DNA from: Oxytricha trifallax
Taxonomy: Eukaryota > Ciliophora > Spirotrichea > Sporadotrichida > Oxytrichidae
Assembly: GCA_000711775.1 (NCBI GenBank)
Contig: ARYC01000049.1
Span: 1-64,000, forward strand
Reading direction: 5' to 3'
DNA: 64,000 nucleotides
Below, piece after piece: positions 1-10,865 of this stretch (positions are counted from its first letter, which is position 1; each line of letters starts with the position of its first letter). The position numbers were made by a program, and so were the translations under genes. Below the pieces are notes generated by a model. That model did not search any database, was not told the origin of the DNA, and worked only from the letters and a program-made list of their open reading frames with translations.

Positions 1-1878
1 AATACTATCTTAAAATATAATTTAATGACAATTGCATCTGCCAATTGAATATTCAGTAACTGCAGACTAATTATCTTAAATATGATAAATTTACAGATAC
101 TTTTTCAAAATTAGGGTTTTTAAAAAAAAAGAAATATTACGAGCTTCCTGAATAATGACTATAATAATCAACAAAAGATATCAATTTCTAAAAATAGTAA
201 ATATTATCTTAAAATTCCTAAAAACTGAATTAAGAGTTGTTGTAGATAACTTTCTTGTTAGTTTTAACAAATCATTTTCTATTACTCAAACTAAAACATT
301 AATCCTTGTAAATATGTACAGGAACTTAAGTGATCGCGCAGTTATCCATTAAATGGTAATTTACAAACTTTAAAATTCCGATAGCACATCTTACCAAAAC
401 ACTTTCTCAAAAATTAACTTGATTAAAGCACGGCTAAAAGCACTTAACAATTGAAAAATAACTGTAAATGCAGCTTGTGTCCATCATTTTAGTAAATTAA
501 ATCGAATAACATGTTATTTAAATTTTTTACTTCAAATTTTAGAGTGTAGTTCACCATAAAACAACTATTCTGTCTCCTAACAACTAGGAAGTTATACTCA
601 TCCTATGCTGGAATATTCTCAATCTCCAGCACATGATGGTTGTTTGCTAATGATTGAACCTTGCCGATCAGTCCCTAAATTTGAGAATCAGAAACCAACT
701 ACCTGCACTCTGTATGCTAAATAATCTTTGAAACCGACAGAATAAGTCATAATGATAGTTAATATTTTAATTTATGAATGTTATTGCAAGCTAATTTTAA
801 ACAAATAAATTAAAAAAAAACTGAATAAAAAATTTAGCTATCAGCTTAACTAAATTATTGCGTCTTAGAAGCTTAGCTAAATAGATTTAAATAATTTTGG
901 CATTGGAATCTTCATAGCAAATAGTTATGAACTTATTTAAACCAATATATATCAAACAAATATCATATTTTAAAGTTATAGACAAAATTAACTGCCCTTA
1001 AATACAATAACATAATTAAAATTTGTATTAAAAATTAAACTTTTAAAAAATTTAGGAGAAATTAAAAAGTAAATTTGCAAAATTTGCATGCATTATTATT
1101 TTATATTTTAGTTAAAATTAATAGATATTAATGATAGAAAATACAACTCATAACATTTTATATTCCATTTTTATAATTTTAACTATTAAATTTTTTAAAT
1201 ATTAAAAATGCTAAAAATTCAATAATTAACTCTTAAATTCAAACTAAATATTTTGTGTATTTCTCAGATATAAAATATGAATTATATTAATAATAAGTAT
1301 TTTTCATGCTTAAATTTGATTTAATAAAATAAAGTATTCTGTATATATCGTTAATAATTGAACCAAAATTATTAATTAAAGTTAAATTAATTCATTAAAG
1401 TTTTATAAGTTAGTGACTAGGAATTCTTTAGATTCTATAATTTATACTACCAAAAATAAAATTGTATATGATTTAATAGAATATAGCTCTTTTACTATAT
1501 ACTTATTGAGTAATTCATAGAGAATAAATATTAATTTATAAAGAAATATTTAGATTAACTTAGAATGTAGAACATAAGTTTAATGCTATCTTACTTTATA
1601 AAAGCTTTATAAGCTTAAATTGAATATTAAAAATGTAATGTTATTTTTGATACAAATAATGAAGATCACATGTTTAATAAATTATATTTAAATCTTTATA
1701 TATTTGATTTACTCAATAAAAATTTTTATAAGTTGTAATGCCTCTATTTAAATTAAATATTTTTCTAAAAATAATTAATTTAAGACTTTAATAGTTATGA
1801 AAATAAATAAAGCCTTATTATTAAGCTCCAAAATTTAATCTTGCCTGAGTAGAAATAATCATTTAATTAGATTATTAA
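1..1878. other. AT-rich stretch with no recognised gene
   Basis: I see no supported gene. There are open stretches because only TGA stops translation, but none shows a domain or biased codon use. Around 590-740 base composition is more even and a hairpin (TGCTGGAATAT...TCCAGCA) is present. The mirror is 19784-21661. Confidence 0.6.
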
Positions 1879-2241
1879 GGGGGAAGTTTCCTGCCACATT
1901 CATAAAAAAATGTAATATTTATAAATTTCTAAAAATCTTTATCATCTTTTATGACATAGTTATTTATAACCTAGCATCCTCAATCATTTCTACCTAGATC
2001 TACCTAGATATCTCATTCATTTTTCAATGAAAATCACATTGATTAAAAAAAAACAAGTAGTTTAGCATTGTTTTAAATTATTATTTGACAAAGAATAATA
2101 ATAAATCTTGAATATTATATATTTTAAAAAGTTGTTTAGTAAATAGTAATGGTAATTGAATTAAAATTAATATGAATCTAATATTTTTATAGTCAAAAAA
2201 TATAAAATTTAATGTTGGGGGTAGGAAACTTCCTCTCCCCC
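1879..2241. mobile_element. G-run inverted-repeat element A (MITE-like, left arm)
   Basis: The 363-bp element starts with GGGGGAAGTTTCCTGC and ends with the inverted GGAAACTTCC followed by a C run. Inside the right end lies an extra GGGGG run. Flanks are ATTATTAA (1871-1878) and ATTATTGA (2242-2249), an 8-bp target duplication with one mismatch. There is no ORF, so it is non-autonomous. It belongs with 8573-9067 (same ends, same duplication length). Superfamily is unknown; 8-bp duplications occur in hAT and P elements among others, but these G-run ends are not typical of either. Confidence 0.8.
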
Positions 2242-2278
2242 ATTATTGATATATTTATTATTAAAACTTAACACTAAA

Positions 2279-2388
2279 TGCTAAATAGGTGATTAAAAGA
2301 TCATGTTTAGAAATTTATAATTATTATAAAATAAACACTAAGAACATTATACACGTGATTACTCATACGATTAGTGGTTTAATGGTAT
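2279..2388 (+). repeat. Left terminal inverted repeat of SF3-helicase element
   Basis: About 110 bp matching the reverse complement of 3846-3952 at roughly 80% by eye. Best conserved is ATTACTCATACGATTAGTGG (right copy ATAAGTGG), preceded by ACACGTG/ACACGTA. Further in, both ends keep an AATAAATG-like stretch. Exact outer ends and a target duplication could not be fixed. Confidence 0.8.
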
Positions 2389-2430
2389 TTAAGACAATAA
2401 AATTAAAAAAAATAATATACATTTAAATAA

Positions 2431-3668
2431 ATGGATGACGATTTTGCTTACGTTTCAGATTTCATGATGATAAACAAAAGAAAAACTTCAAAAAACATAA
2501 ATGAGTAAAGATTAAAGATTTGAATTCGTTTAATAAGGCTTCTTATCATGTTGGACTTTAGAAGCAGATCAAATTAAGAAAAGCTAGCTGGTTACTGATG
2601 CATAGGCTTATTGCGATAAATAGAGTTAATCGCACTTCTTGGTAGTTATATTGAAAAAAACTCAGAGTGAATATATATTGGAACTATTTCACAACAGCAT
2701 AATATTATGGTGGATATGCTGTAGTCACTAGTTTTGCACTTAAAGCTAATAAAACGGCATTTCCAAGTGAATTAAAGCTGGTAAAAAGCTATCAAACAAA
2801 ATCTTCAGCTTATCTATGGAAATCAAGAAAAGGTTATTCAGCTGAGATGCTATGCAGAAGCAAATAAGTCGTTATAGTAACTTTCTAAAAAAGCGCAAGA
2901 GCCAAAGGATGTGATGTTGGTCAAGTATATATCTGAGTATCTGGCAGAGGAGTGGAAGAGCTTGGAGGAGTTTTACAGTAACCATTTTTAGAAACATGAA
3001 TAATTGATTCTAAAAGTCAGCTTAGAAAAGAATATGAGATTGCACTAAAAACTAATTAAGATGCCAAGCTTCTTAAGATTGAATAAATCTCGACTGTAAA
3101 ACCTCTGCAACACTATCTAGCTGAAATCAGAATAATAGTAGAAGGAAGAGTCGTAATGGACTATTGAAGATTCAAAAATAAAAGTAATGGAGAAGTGATA
3201 GAAGCATTTTTTCTTGATAACTATCAAGAAAGCTAATCGCAAGATGAACAGCATTTGGATCGTAGGTTCTACAAGTACTGTAAAAAGAAAACTTACAGAT
3301 ATGCTCAAGGAATTATTTATATGCGACGTGTTTGAAGAAGGAGTGTCCTATTTTAACGTGAAAGCAGCCGACAGTGAAATAGCACATTAGATCACCCTGA
3401 TGGATGAGATGAACCACTGAATGTTCTTCGGGAAAAAGACTAGTATTGGTAAGATGAGGAAATTATATTAGGGGAGAGGGTATGTCATAGTTAACAAGTA
3501 CGGATTCACCAAGCTAGCCTAAAGAAATATCTCCAACTTAATAGGAACTAATGATCTTCCAACCAAAAACTTAGACTCAGTAGACGTAGCAGCATTCATG
3601 GAAAGAGTAGTCGTGTCCAAATTAATAATCTCGTCAAGAAAAAATAGAGAGAAATTTATAATATGATA
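2431..3668 (+). pseudogene. SF3-helicase-like gene of TIR element, copy 1 (broken)
   Basis: The frame opens with ATG at 2431 just inside the left inverted repeat, and is broken by TGA codons and frameshifts (near 2520, 2670, 3199 and 3418). The best-kept part is 3213-3668. It reads a degenerate Walker A (WIVGSTSTVKRKL, about 3256), a Walker B-like LMDEMNH (about 3400), a GKKTSIGKMRKLY...GRGYVIVNKYG stretch (B'-like), and motif C-like LIGTNDLP (about 3545), then a helical tail ending at TGA near 3667. This order fits superfamily 3 helicases, known from small DNA viruses, virophages and polinton-like elements. The N-terminal half is helical with no recognised domain; no HUH nuclease motif was found. 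It is the only gene between the two inverted repeats. Confidence 0.65.
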
Positions 3669-3845
3669 TTCTAGTTAAAAAAATGTACAGCAAACAAAGA
3701 GCAGAGAGTGTGGAGACAGAACAAGCATAAATAACAGACGACATTAACAGATATTAAAAAGGAAATCAATAACAAAGAGATTCGCACAGCTCATAAATAT
3801 ACAAGACATTTATTTAATCCAATTGCAATATAATTGTATTAAACA

Positions 3846-3952
3846 GATATAAACCACTTATCGTATGAGTAATTACGTGTTCAATTCGTTAAGTGTTTGT
3901 TATAATAATTATTAATCTCTTAACATTATTTTTAAATCACCTGTTAAGTAAA
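3846..3952 (-). repeat. Right terminal inverted repeat of SF3-helicase element
   Basis: Inverted partner of 2279-2388. Together they bound a unit of about 1.7 kb whose only reading frame is the broken SF3-helicase-like gene. The divergence between the two ends says the element is old. In the right palindrome arm the pair recurs at about 17710-17816 and 19274-19383. Confidence 0.8.
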
Positions 3953-3978
3953 TCGTTTAAATAAAAAATATATTAAAA

Positions 3979-4182
3979 TCTCATCAGTTACTGTGAATTT
4001 AATTGAAATTATATAATAAATTCTTATATTTTTGTAATTTTCTCTTTATATATAGTGGTCTCATCAGTTTCTGTGAATTTAATTAATTTTATATAATAAA
4101 TTCTTATATTTTTTGTAATTTTCTCTTTATATATAGTGGTATCATCAGTTACTGTTAATTTAATTGATTTTATATAATAATC
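3979..4182. repeat. 80-bp tandem repeat, ~2.5 copies
   Basis: Units start at 3979, 4059 and 4140, each opening with TCATCAGTTACTGTGAATTT or a close variant and running through a TTTTCTCTTTATATATAGTG stretch. It sits just outside the SF3 element and before the foldback element. The mirror is about 17480-17683. A shorter relative with a 78-bp period and a TCTCAGCAGTTT core occurs at 56095-56190. Confidence 0.85.
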
Positions 4183-4295
4183 ATAGACTTATCATTATAC
4201 TGGCAGCTATTACTTATTTCAATTTGAGTTTGTTTTTATTTATGTCATATTTTCTAGTTTAATTTATTTCTACAATATATTTTTTTTGAAATTAT

Positions 4296-5244
4296 ATTAT
4301 TTCTAAAATAGATAATATTTGAGAATTTAAGAAATATAATTATATCTTTAAAATATATAGAAGCTCTAACTGGCACCAATTACACACGGCTCTAATCATA
4401 ATTTGATATAAATTAGTTTTAATTATAAATTATTTGAAGAATGTACGATGTAAAGTTTCATATTTTTTAGTTTTATATTAAGGGGTTTCTATTTAATTGT
4501 TTAAATACTACAATCTATAGTTTAAGTTTAATTTTTTTTAATGCTATGTATAGAAGTGCGATTTTATTCATTTTTTATAAGAAAAGTGAGATTTTACTCT
4601 AACACTCAAAATAATTCATTCCTGCTTAGAATTTATTGAGAACATCATCTTTACTAAAAACGAATATCTTTTAAAAGCGCTTCGTCTCAAGTAAGAATGC
4701 TGTTTTACGATGTCTTTTTTTTTCAAAATCACACCATCAGCATTACCTTACATTTCCATTCCTCTATCTGTTAGTGATTAAGTACTCTTATTCTGCCTTT
4801 TCTCTATGATTTTAAAAGCCCAGATACAAATATGCAAAGTTTTTTTTTATAGGCACCAAGCACATTAAAGAGAGCCATTAAAAATGGATCTGCAGTAGTA
4901 TGCCATTTATTTAACAATTATTTATATAACTTGTTTTAGATATTAATTTTAATTACATATTGATTTAGTTATATATTGCTTTAATTCTATACATAGCATT
5001 AAAAATAATTAAACTTAAACTGTAGATTGTAGTATTTAAACAATTAAATAGAAACGCCTTAATATAAAACTAAAAAATATCAAACTTTACATCGTACATT
5101 CTTCAAATAATTTATAATTAAAACTATATTATATCAAATTATAATTAGAGCCGTGTGTAATTGGTGCCAGTTATAGCTTCTATATATTTTAAAGATATAA
5201 TTATATTTCTTAAATTCTCAAATATTATCTATTTAAGAAATAAT
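4296..5244. mobile_element. Foldback element with ~255-bp inverted ends
   Basis: About 4296-4555 is the reverse complement of about 4985-5244 with only scattered mismatches, e.g. the shared GGCACCAATTACACACGGCT segment. The interior (about 430 bp) is unique and includes long T runs; I see no convincing ORF, so this looks non-autonomous. No clear target duplication was found at the edges (ATTATTTCT / AGAAATAAT). Confidence 0.85.
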
Positions 5245-5596
5245 TATTAAGATATATATATTTATATTAAAGATTTTAATTATTATGAACTAAAAATTTT
5301 TAGATTTTTCTATGGATATTTATAATATATATTTTTATAAAAAATTTACGTCAAACTTTGTGAATAAAAGCTAATTAAATACAAATAACTAAATTAATTT
5401 GGTCAGAGTTTCAAATACATTAGATTAGAGTTCTATGAATTTGTAAATACTCAAATATTATTAACTGAATAATACAATAGTAAAATATGAAATATTTTTT
5501 TATCTCATCTAATAAATCCACAAGATAATTAAAATAATAAATAGATATTTAATGATACATATTAAAAGTAAGCATGAATATTTATTTTTTATATAA

Positions 5597-5612
5597 TATT
5601 TGATAAAAGAGT
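5597..5612. repeat. 16-bp target-site duplication, 5' copy
   Basis: TATTTGATAAAAGAGT occurs here and again at 6867-6882, directly bounding the LINE fragment. A perfect 16-bp direct repeat around a 5'-truncated element is the normal footprint of target-primed reverse transcription. Confidence 0.9.
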
Positions 5613-6866
5613 CGAAATGCCAGGTTGAGCACGAGAGGGAGATAAACCAACAATGGAAACATTTTTACCTAATACCAGGGAACCACTTATCAGAGAATCC
5701 TTGGAGACGATCATCAGACAAATTGAAGAGGTGCAAATCAATGAGCAGAAGGTAAAGTACTTGACATTGCCACCAGTGGTCCTGAATGACAACTTGATAC
5801 TTAGGTTGGAGAAATGCATTGAGGAATCTAATTGGATATTAGAGAACGGTAAGTTTTGGAGAGAAACTGATGATATCGCAGGAGTATTAATACCGACAAG
5901 TTGCCAAAGTAGTGTAAAACAGTGCTAGAACTGGGTAGTACTGAAGGTCGAGAGGAAATCAGGAACCATAGAAATCTATGATACAAGAAGAGATGTAGGG
6001 AGCTATGCAGTATTGCAAAAACACATAGCCCAATTGAGTGAACTTGCATCTGGGATAGTTGGAAATGTCTTCAAAGTCAGCAAACTTGTGAGCATGATGG
6101 AAACGAATCAAGTAAGAGACCCAGAAGACTGCGGTGTCCTGGCTACTCTGATTATAAACCACCTGGCCTTAGAATTGGATGGACAACCAGTGTTTCAGAT
6201 TTTGCCAAAGATTGGGTGAACATGTAGAGATACTACCTCATGTTTAATTTGAAGGTAGGGGGGGGGGGGGGTGGGGGGGGGGGGGGGGGGGGGGGGGGGT
6301 GATTTCACTAAAATGGAGATCGGCAGATCTGGGAAAGCCATAAGCGAGGAGGAGACGATTAGAGAAATGGAGAGGAAGAGTGAGTAAATCTGACAAGGAG
6401 CTGATGATGAAATGGGAACAAGCTCATACTACTATGACCCAAAGATTGATAGATGGGACGAATTAATCTTAAGGGAAGCTCCAAGAGGACAACTAGAGCA
6501 AGAACTCTTTGAATGTGAAGGGAGATTCAGCGAGAAAATCGAGAAAGGAACAGCAGTGAAAAAATACCTGTTCCCGGATCAAACCAAGCCAAAATCAGAG
6601 AGGAGTGAGGATAAAGAAACCAAGCTAGGACGCTCGATCCAAAGATTTGAAGGCGAAGGTAAAGATGCACCATGCAGGATCGACAACTAAGAGGAGAAAG
6701 AAAAATCAAACATTGATCAAGATAGCATATTCAAATGAAATGAGGGCAGGGAACTGCATTGAGATTGATCAGTGACTCTGGTTCTTTTGAGTTATTGTAC
6801 TTTCTGGTAATTACGCTAAGTATTTATTTTGCATTTTAATTACCTAAAGTATTTTACTATTACTAC
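5613..6866 (+). mobile_element. 5'-truncated LINE fragment encoding a C48-like domain (left arm)
   Basis: The insert carries the 3' part of the retrotransposon seen in fuller form at 50.7-55.5 kb. Coding runs about 5620-6740 on the plus strand with frame breaks. It reads a helical lead-in, then a Ulp1/C48-like core: CQNWVVL (about 5923-5943, Asn where the family has catalytic His), IYD (about 5970), NQ followed by PEDCG (Cys codon 6130-6132). A charged tail follows with a WDELILREA motif (about 6450). The copy at 15 kb is one base longer near 5690 and in frame there. The 3' end is TTACCTAAAGT-like plus a short TAC-rich tail (to 6866). This is a dead copy. Confidence 0.8.
6258..6299. other. 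42-base G tract, left arm only
   Basis: Forty-two bases that are all G except one T at 6272, inside the LINE fragment. The mirror position (about 15396-15402) simply reads through without it, and mismatches between the arms cluster on its 5' side. The likeliest reading is a sequencing or assembly artefact; it should not be used as a feature boundary. Confidence 0.75.
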
Positions 6867-6882
6867 TATTTGATAAAAGAGT
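6867..6882. repeat. 16-bp target-site duplication, 3' copy
   Basis: Second copy of the repeat at 5597-5612, immediately after the TACTAC tail of the LINE fragment. Confidence 0.9.
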
Positions 6883-8564
6883 AAATCATTTGTTTAAAGG
6901 TGATTGATAAAAACATGATTAACAACTAATAACTGATTAAACTAAAAATAAATTATTTTAATAAAATTAAGTAAAAAGAATTATGTTTTCAAAAATTCGA
7001 ACTCTATCTAAATTATAAAAGAATATTTCTGTATTTAACTGAACTTAGCATTAATTATAGAGATTTGGAATACATATTATGTTTTAAATATCTCAATTAT
7101 ATTTCTGTTTATTAATACATTGAAATATAGGCAATTAGTAAATTTCAATTAAATTAGTAATAGCATTAGTTTTAATTATACTTTATACTTACAGATTTAA
7201 AATATGATAGTAATATACGTATTTTCAATTTCTTACACACTTTTATTATTTATCCTTAATCATCAATCTTCACTGATTTTTTATCAATGGGGTCTTATCT
7301 GTAACTAATAAGTATAATTTAAATTAATACTGTTAATATTTTGGATATATCAAACGCTCTTAAATTTTTATAATTCATAAATATAGTTATGGCTATTTTT
7401 TTTGGTTCAATGATCCTGAATTTATTATATTTTAATTTAATTTCAAATATAAATACACCTGCAAAAATTATTTTGGTTCTAAAGTGAGATTCGATTTAAT
7501 TCTTTGAATACAAAATATTTCGATTTCTTTTTTACTTTTCTGTAATTTTTGAATAAATCCACTAATTGACTTTATTACAAAGAATTATCAAATAGAACAA
7601 TATAATTGAAATATCTAAAACGAAATCTATTAACTAAAACTGTAATTTATTACCTAAGTTCAGTTGGATACACGAAAAATTTTAGATAATTCAGATTCAG
7701 TTCGATTCCATTAAATACAAGCTTTTTTATAAATTAATAAAATTAGTTTTATCATAGATTAGCTATTAATCATGGATTTTACAATTACCTTTATTGAAAT
7801 TATTTATCTCTTTTAACACAAATCACAGTTTAATTTGATTGAAATTCCTGCATACGATAACATAAAACCATTATTAAATGCAAACTTATTTTATAAATTA
7901 GATTATTAAAAAATACATAATATAAATTTCTACTTTATATTTAAATCCTAATAAATAGAGGTTTTATTGCTTTACACAATTTTCTAAGTTCATTTGTATT
8001 TACGCTCTATTCAAAATTAATTCATAAATCAATTATATTTGTTATTTTATCATTCGATGGTTATTTTGTATACATATTAATGGTAGTTTATATATTATTT
8101 AATTTTAATTTCTTAAAATGTTAAATGCTAAATTTGTTTCCAGGATAAGAAACTTTAAATATTTGATGTTGGTCTGATGTGAAACAACGCAGCTGAATAT
8201 ATTCATATTAATAAAGGGTTAATAATTGCAGGAAACATTTTAAGCATTAATAATCTTCATATTTTCTATAATTTATTTAGTTAAGAAATTCTCGAATGCA
8301 AGCAATAAGTAAACGATATAGTAAGTTACCTTAATTAAATTCATATTAATAAGTAGAGAAACAGTTATTGTTGCTGCTTGCTAAGGTAATCATTACAATC
8401 ATCTATCGATTTATTTTAATTAAAATAAAATTAATGATAACTACAAGAAAATGGTTTCAAACCTAATGTCTAGACACAAAATGATGAAATATTTGGTCCA
8501 TCATTACTAATAAATTTTACTTAACTCTCAAAAATTAACTGCAAAAAAAATAATGAATAGCAAA
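6883..8564. other. AT-rich stretch with no recognised gene
   Basis: No ORF with domain signal on either strand, no repeat other than the mirror at about 13140-14821. Confidence 0.6.
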
Positions 8565-8572
8565 GTATGTTT

Positions 8573-9067
8573 GGGGGGGGGGAAGTTTCCTGCACTGGTT
8601 TATGATAAAAAAAAATTCCTGCACTTTTTTTAATTTTTGATTTTTTAAATTAAATTATCTTTATAACAACTATCAACCAACTTCAGGACCAATTTCATTG
8701 TTATAATTATACTTTAATTTATTAATCAATAGTGAATGTCTATCTTTAGATTCCAAAAACTTTGACATTCTTCATCTGATATTTGTAGGTTCTATCTTAT
8801 AAATCTTATATTGCTTTACTATAATAATTCCAAATAATATATCCAACTATTACTGTAATTCTGATTCAATTTATCTTGTTCTTATCATGCCTATATAATG
8901 TTATACTATATTTTCTTGAGCAACTTCAATGATTAATAATATGCTCTTAATATTTAATAGGTCATAAAAATATTAAATTTGCTAATTTATGTAAAATTTT
9001 TTAAATTTAATACAGATAAAAAAAACAGTGCAGGAAACTTCCTCGAGTGCGGGAAACTTCCCCCCCC
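8573..9067. mobile_element. G-run inverted-repeat element B (left arm)
   Basis: The 495-bp element begins with a run of ten G then AAGTTTCCTGCACTGG, and ends GTGCAGGAAACTTCC...GGGAAACTTCC plus eight C. A second internal TGCAGGAAACTTCC-like box lies at each end. The 8-bp target duplication GTATGTTT is perfect (8565-8572 and 9068-9075). There is no coding capacity. Shared ends and duplication length join it with 1879-2241 into one family. Confidence 0.88.
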
Positions 9068-9075
9068 GTATGTTT

Positions 9076-10838
9076 CAAGCAACTGAGAATCTGACACAAA
9101 TTCATTGTGGGCAGAAATACTCTTAGATCAATATGTTTACTTAAACAAAATTATTCTTGAAAAAATATGAGATTAACTGTATTAATAATATGTAAATGTT
9201 ATGTTTTTAATTTAGATAATTATTATATTTTCTACTTTATCATAATTACCAAAAGAGACGATTTAAAGAAGTAATTTTTATTTTAACAAAAAAATCTTTG
9301 AAAAGAATTTTATATATTACTTATAGCGTTACTCATCAAAGACAAAAATACTGTATACCTAATTTGTATTAAGATAATAGTAATGACATTTTCATAAATA
9401 GTTCTTCAATAAATTTAAACAATTAATATAAACTTATAATTAAATATATTAGTTAGATTTTAAAATAAAAAGGAACTCATCAAACAAGATAAATTAAATT
9501 AACCAAAGTTTAATAAAATTAGAGAAATTAATCAAGGAAATAAACTATGAAACAATGATTCTTGCTTATATTTAAAATAACGATAATAAGAAATATTAAA
9601 AATGGGGAAATCGAAATAAAAAAATCTTAATTTGATAATTTAAAAATATATCATCTACTAATTATAAGCACATTCATTTTTACTTTTATCTTTTTTTAGT
9701 TTACTTCCATATATTTAATCTAACATTATATTATTATTCTTTAATTTTAGCTTTACCTTTTTTATTAAAAATAGGAAATAAGTTGAACTTTTGATCTTAA
9801 GATTAATTATTTTAATTTTTTATTTCTAACTGAGTCCCTAATTATTTTATTTACAATTTTATAAGACATTTTCATAATTTCTTTTTAAGTATTCCCTAAA
9901 TATATTTTAATCAAGTTAATATGTGATTAAACTAGAGTCTTCAAACTTCTAATTAAACATAAATTGAAAACATAAAATCACCCTTTTTATGATTATTTTA
10001 TGGGTACTAATTAAATTTCTGCTGAGTAATTTCATGCTTACTATTTAGAAGTAGATACATATTGGCATATATATATATATCATGTTTGCTGAATTCCTTA
10101 TAATTGATAGTGTCTTCATTATTCTGTTCATTTTATCAATATATTTTCATTCTTAAAAGATTTTCTTCTCAGATAGTTTGAATAAAATTTCACAAACCTA
10201 TAATTAAATTTTGATAAGCAGTGACATACAAATTAAATTAGTTCTAATTATCTTCTGCCTTGAATTCACCTAAAGAATAGAGCAATATTAAATTCATATT
10301 GTGATTTTCTTTATTAAAAATTTGATTAGGAGCAAAAGTCTGTCATCATTTAAATTTAGGGGCTACTTTAGCTACTCAAATTTTTTCTGATGAGGTTGAT
10401 TATAATTTTAAATGTATTTAGCTCTAAGCAAGATTTAACCCATCTAATATTCAACAAATTGCTCATAATTGATTTTACATCTCTTAAACACTAAGAATAG
10501 GATCTTCAAGTATCATTAAATACATATTAATATAACATACTAATATGTACAACTAATTAAACGCTCTCACTTATATTCCATCATAGATATATGAATCATT
10601 GAATGTGTAAGACTCTGCAGACTCGATTCAAATTTTGACGGTTCTCGGCTCAATCTATTATGCACGAGTAATTTTTAGATCAAAGCCTACATTTAAGCTG
10701 CATTTGCAAATACTTCCTCTTAAATTTACATTGTAGTAAGCTGATTTGTGACTAAATATGGTTCATCAATCATTTATTAAGATATACTCACCACAAGAGA
10801 AGCAGCCATATCTTATGAACTATAATCACTTAAGAAGT
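9076..10838. other. AT-rich inner arm with no recognised gene
   Basis: Searched in all frames with TGA as the only stop; open stretches exist but none has domain motifs, and composition is uniform. The mirror is 10866-12628. Confidence 0.6.
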
Positions 10839-10865
10839 TACTGCATAATTATATGCATAAATGTG
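10839..10865. other. Palindrome spacer
   Basis: These 27 bases separate the two arms; the flanking 12-mers are CACTTAAGAAGT and ACTTCTTAAGTG. The spacer contains the small dyad ATGCATAATTATATGCAT-like core (around 10842-10858), so the tip could fold into a tight hairpin. Nothing coding is seen. Confidence 0.9.

Larger units (their letters stand above)
1..10838. repeat. Left arm of ~21.7-kb palindrome
   Basis: This arm is the reverse complement of 10866-21661. Mirrored positions add up to about 21,704 near the centre and 21,662 further out; the shift is explained by a 42-base G tract present only here (6258-6299) and a few one-base indels. All elements in this arm recur mirrored in the other. 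Differences are clustered around 5690 and 6060-6300. The arm reaches the first base of the window, allowing one indel, so its true outer end is not visible. It may be a real inverted duplication or an assembly product. Confidence 0.95.

Noticed and set aside
155..352. Standard-code ORF in the outer palindrome arm
   Set aside because: AT-driven composition, no motif, and the genetic code here reads TAA/TAG as Gln, so standard-code ORF ends mean nothing.
2431..3200. HUH replication nuclease domain in front of the SF3 helicase
   Set aside because: No H-hydrophobic-H motif with a downstream Tyr could be read in any frame.
6258..6299. G tract as a third end of the G-run element family
   Set aside because: No AAGTTTCC follows it, no inverted partner, and the mirror arm lacks it.
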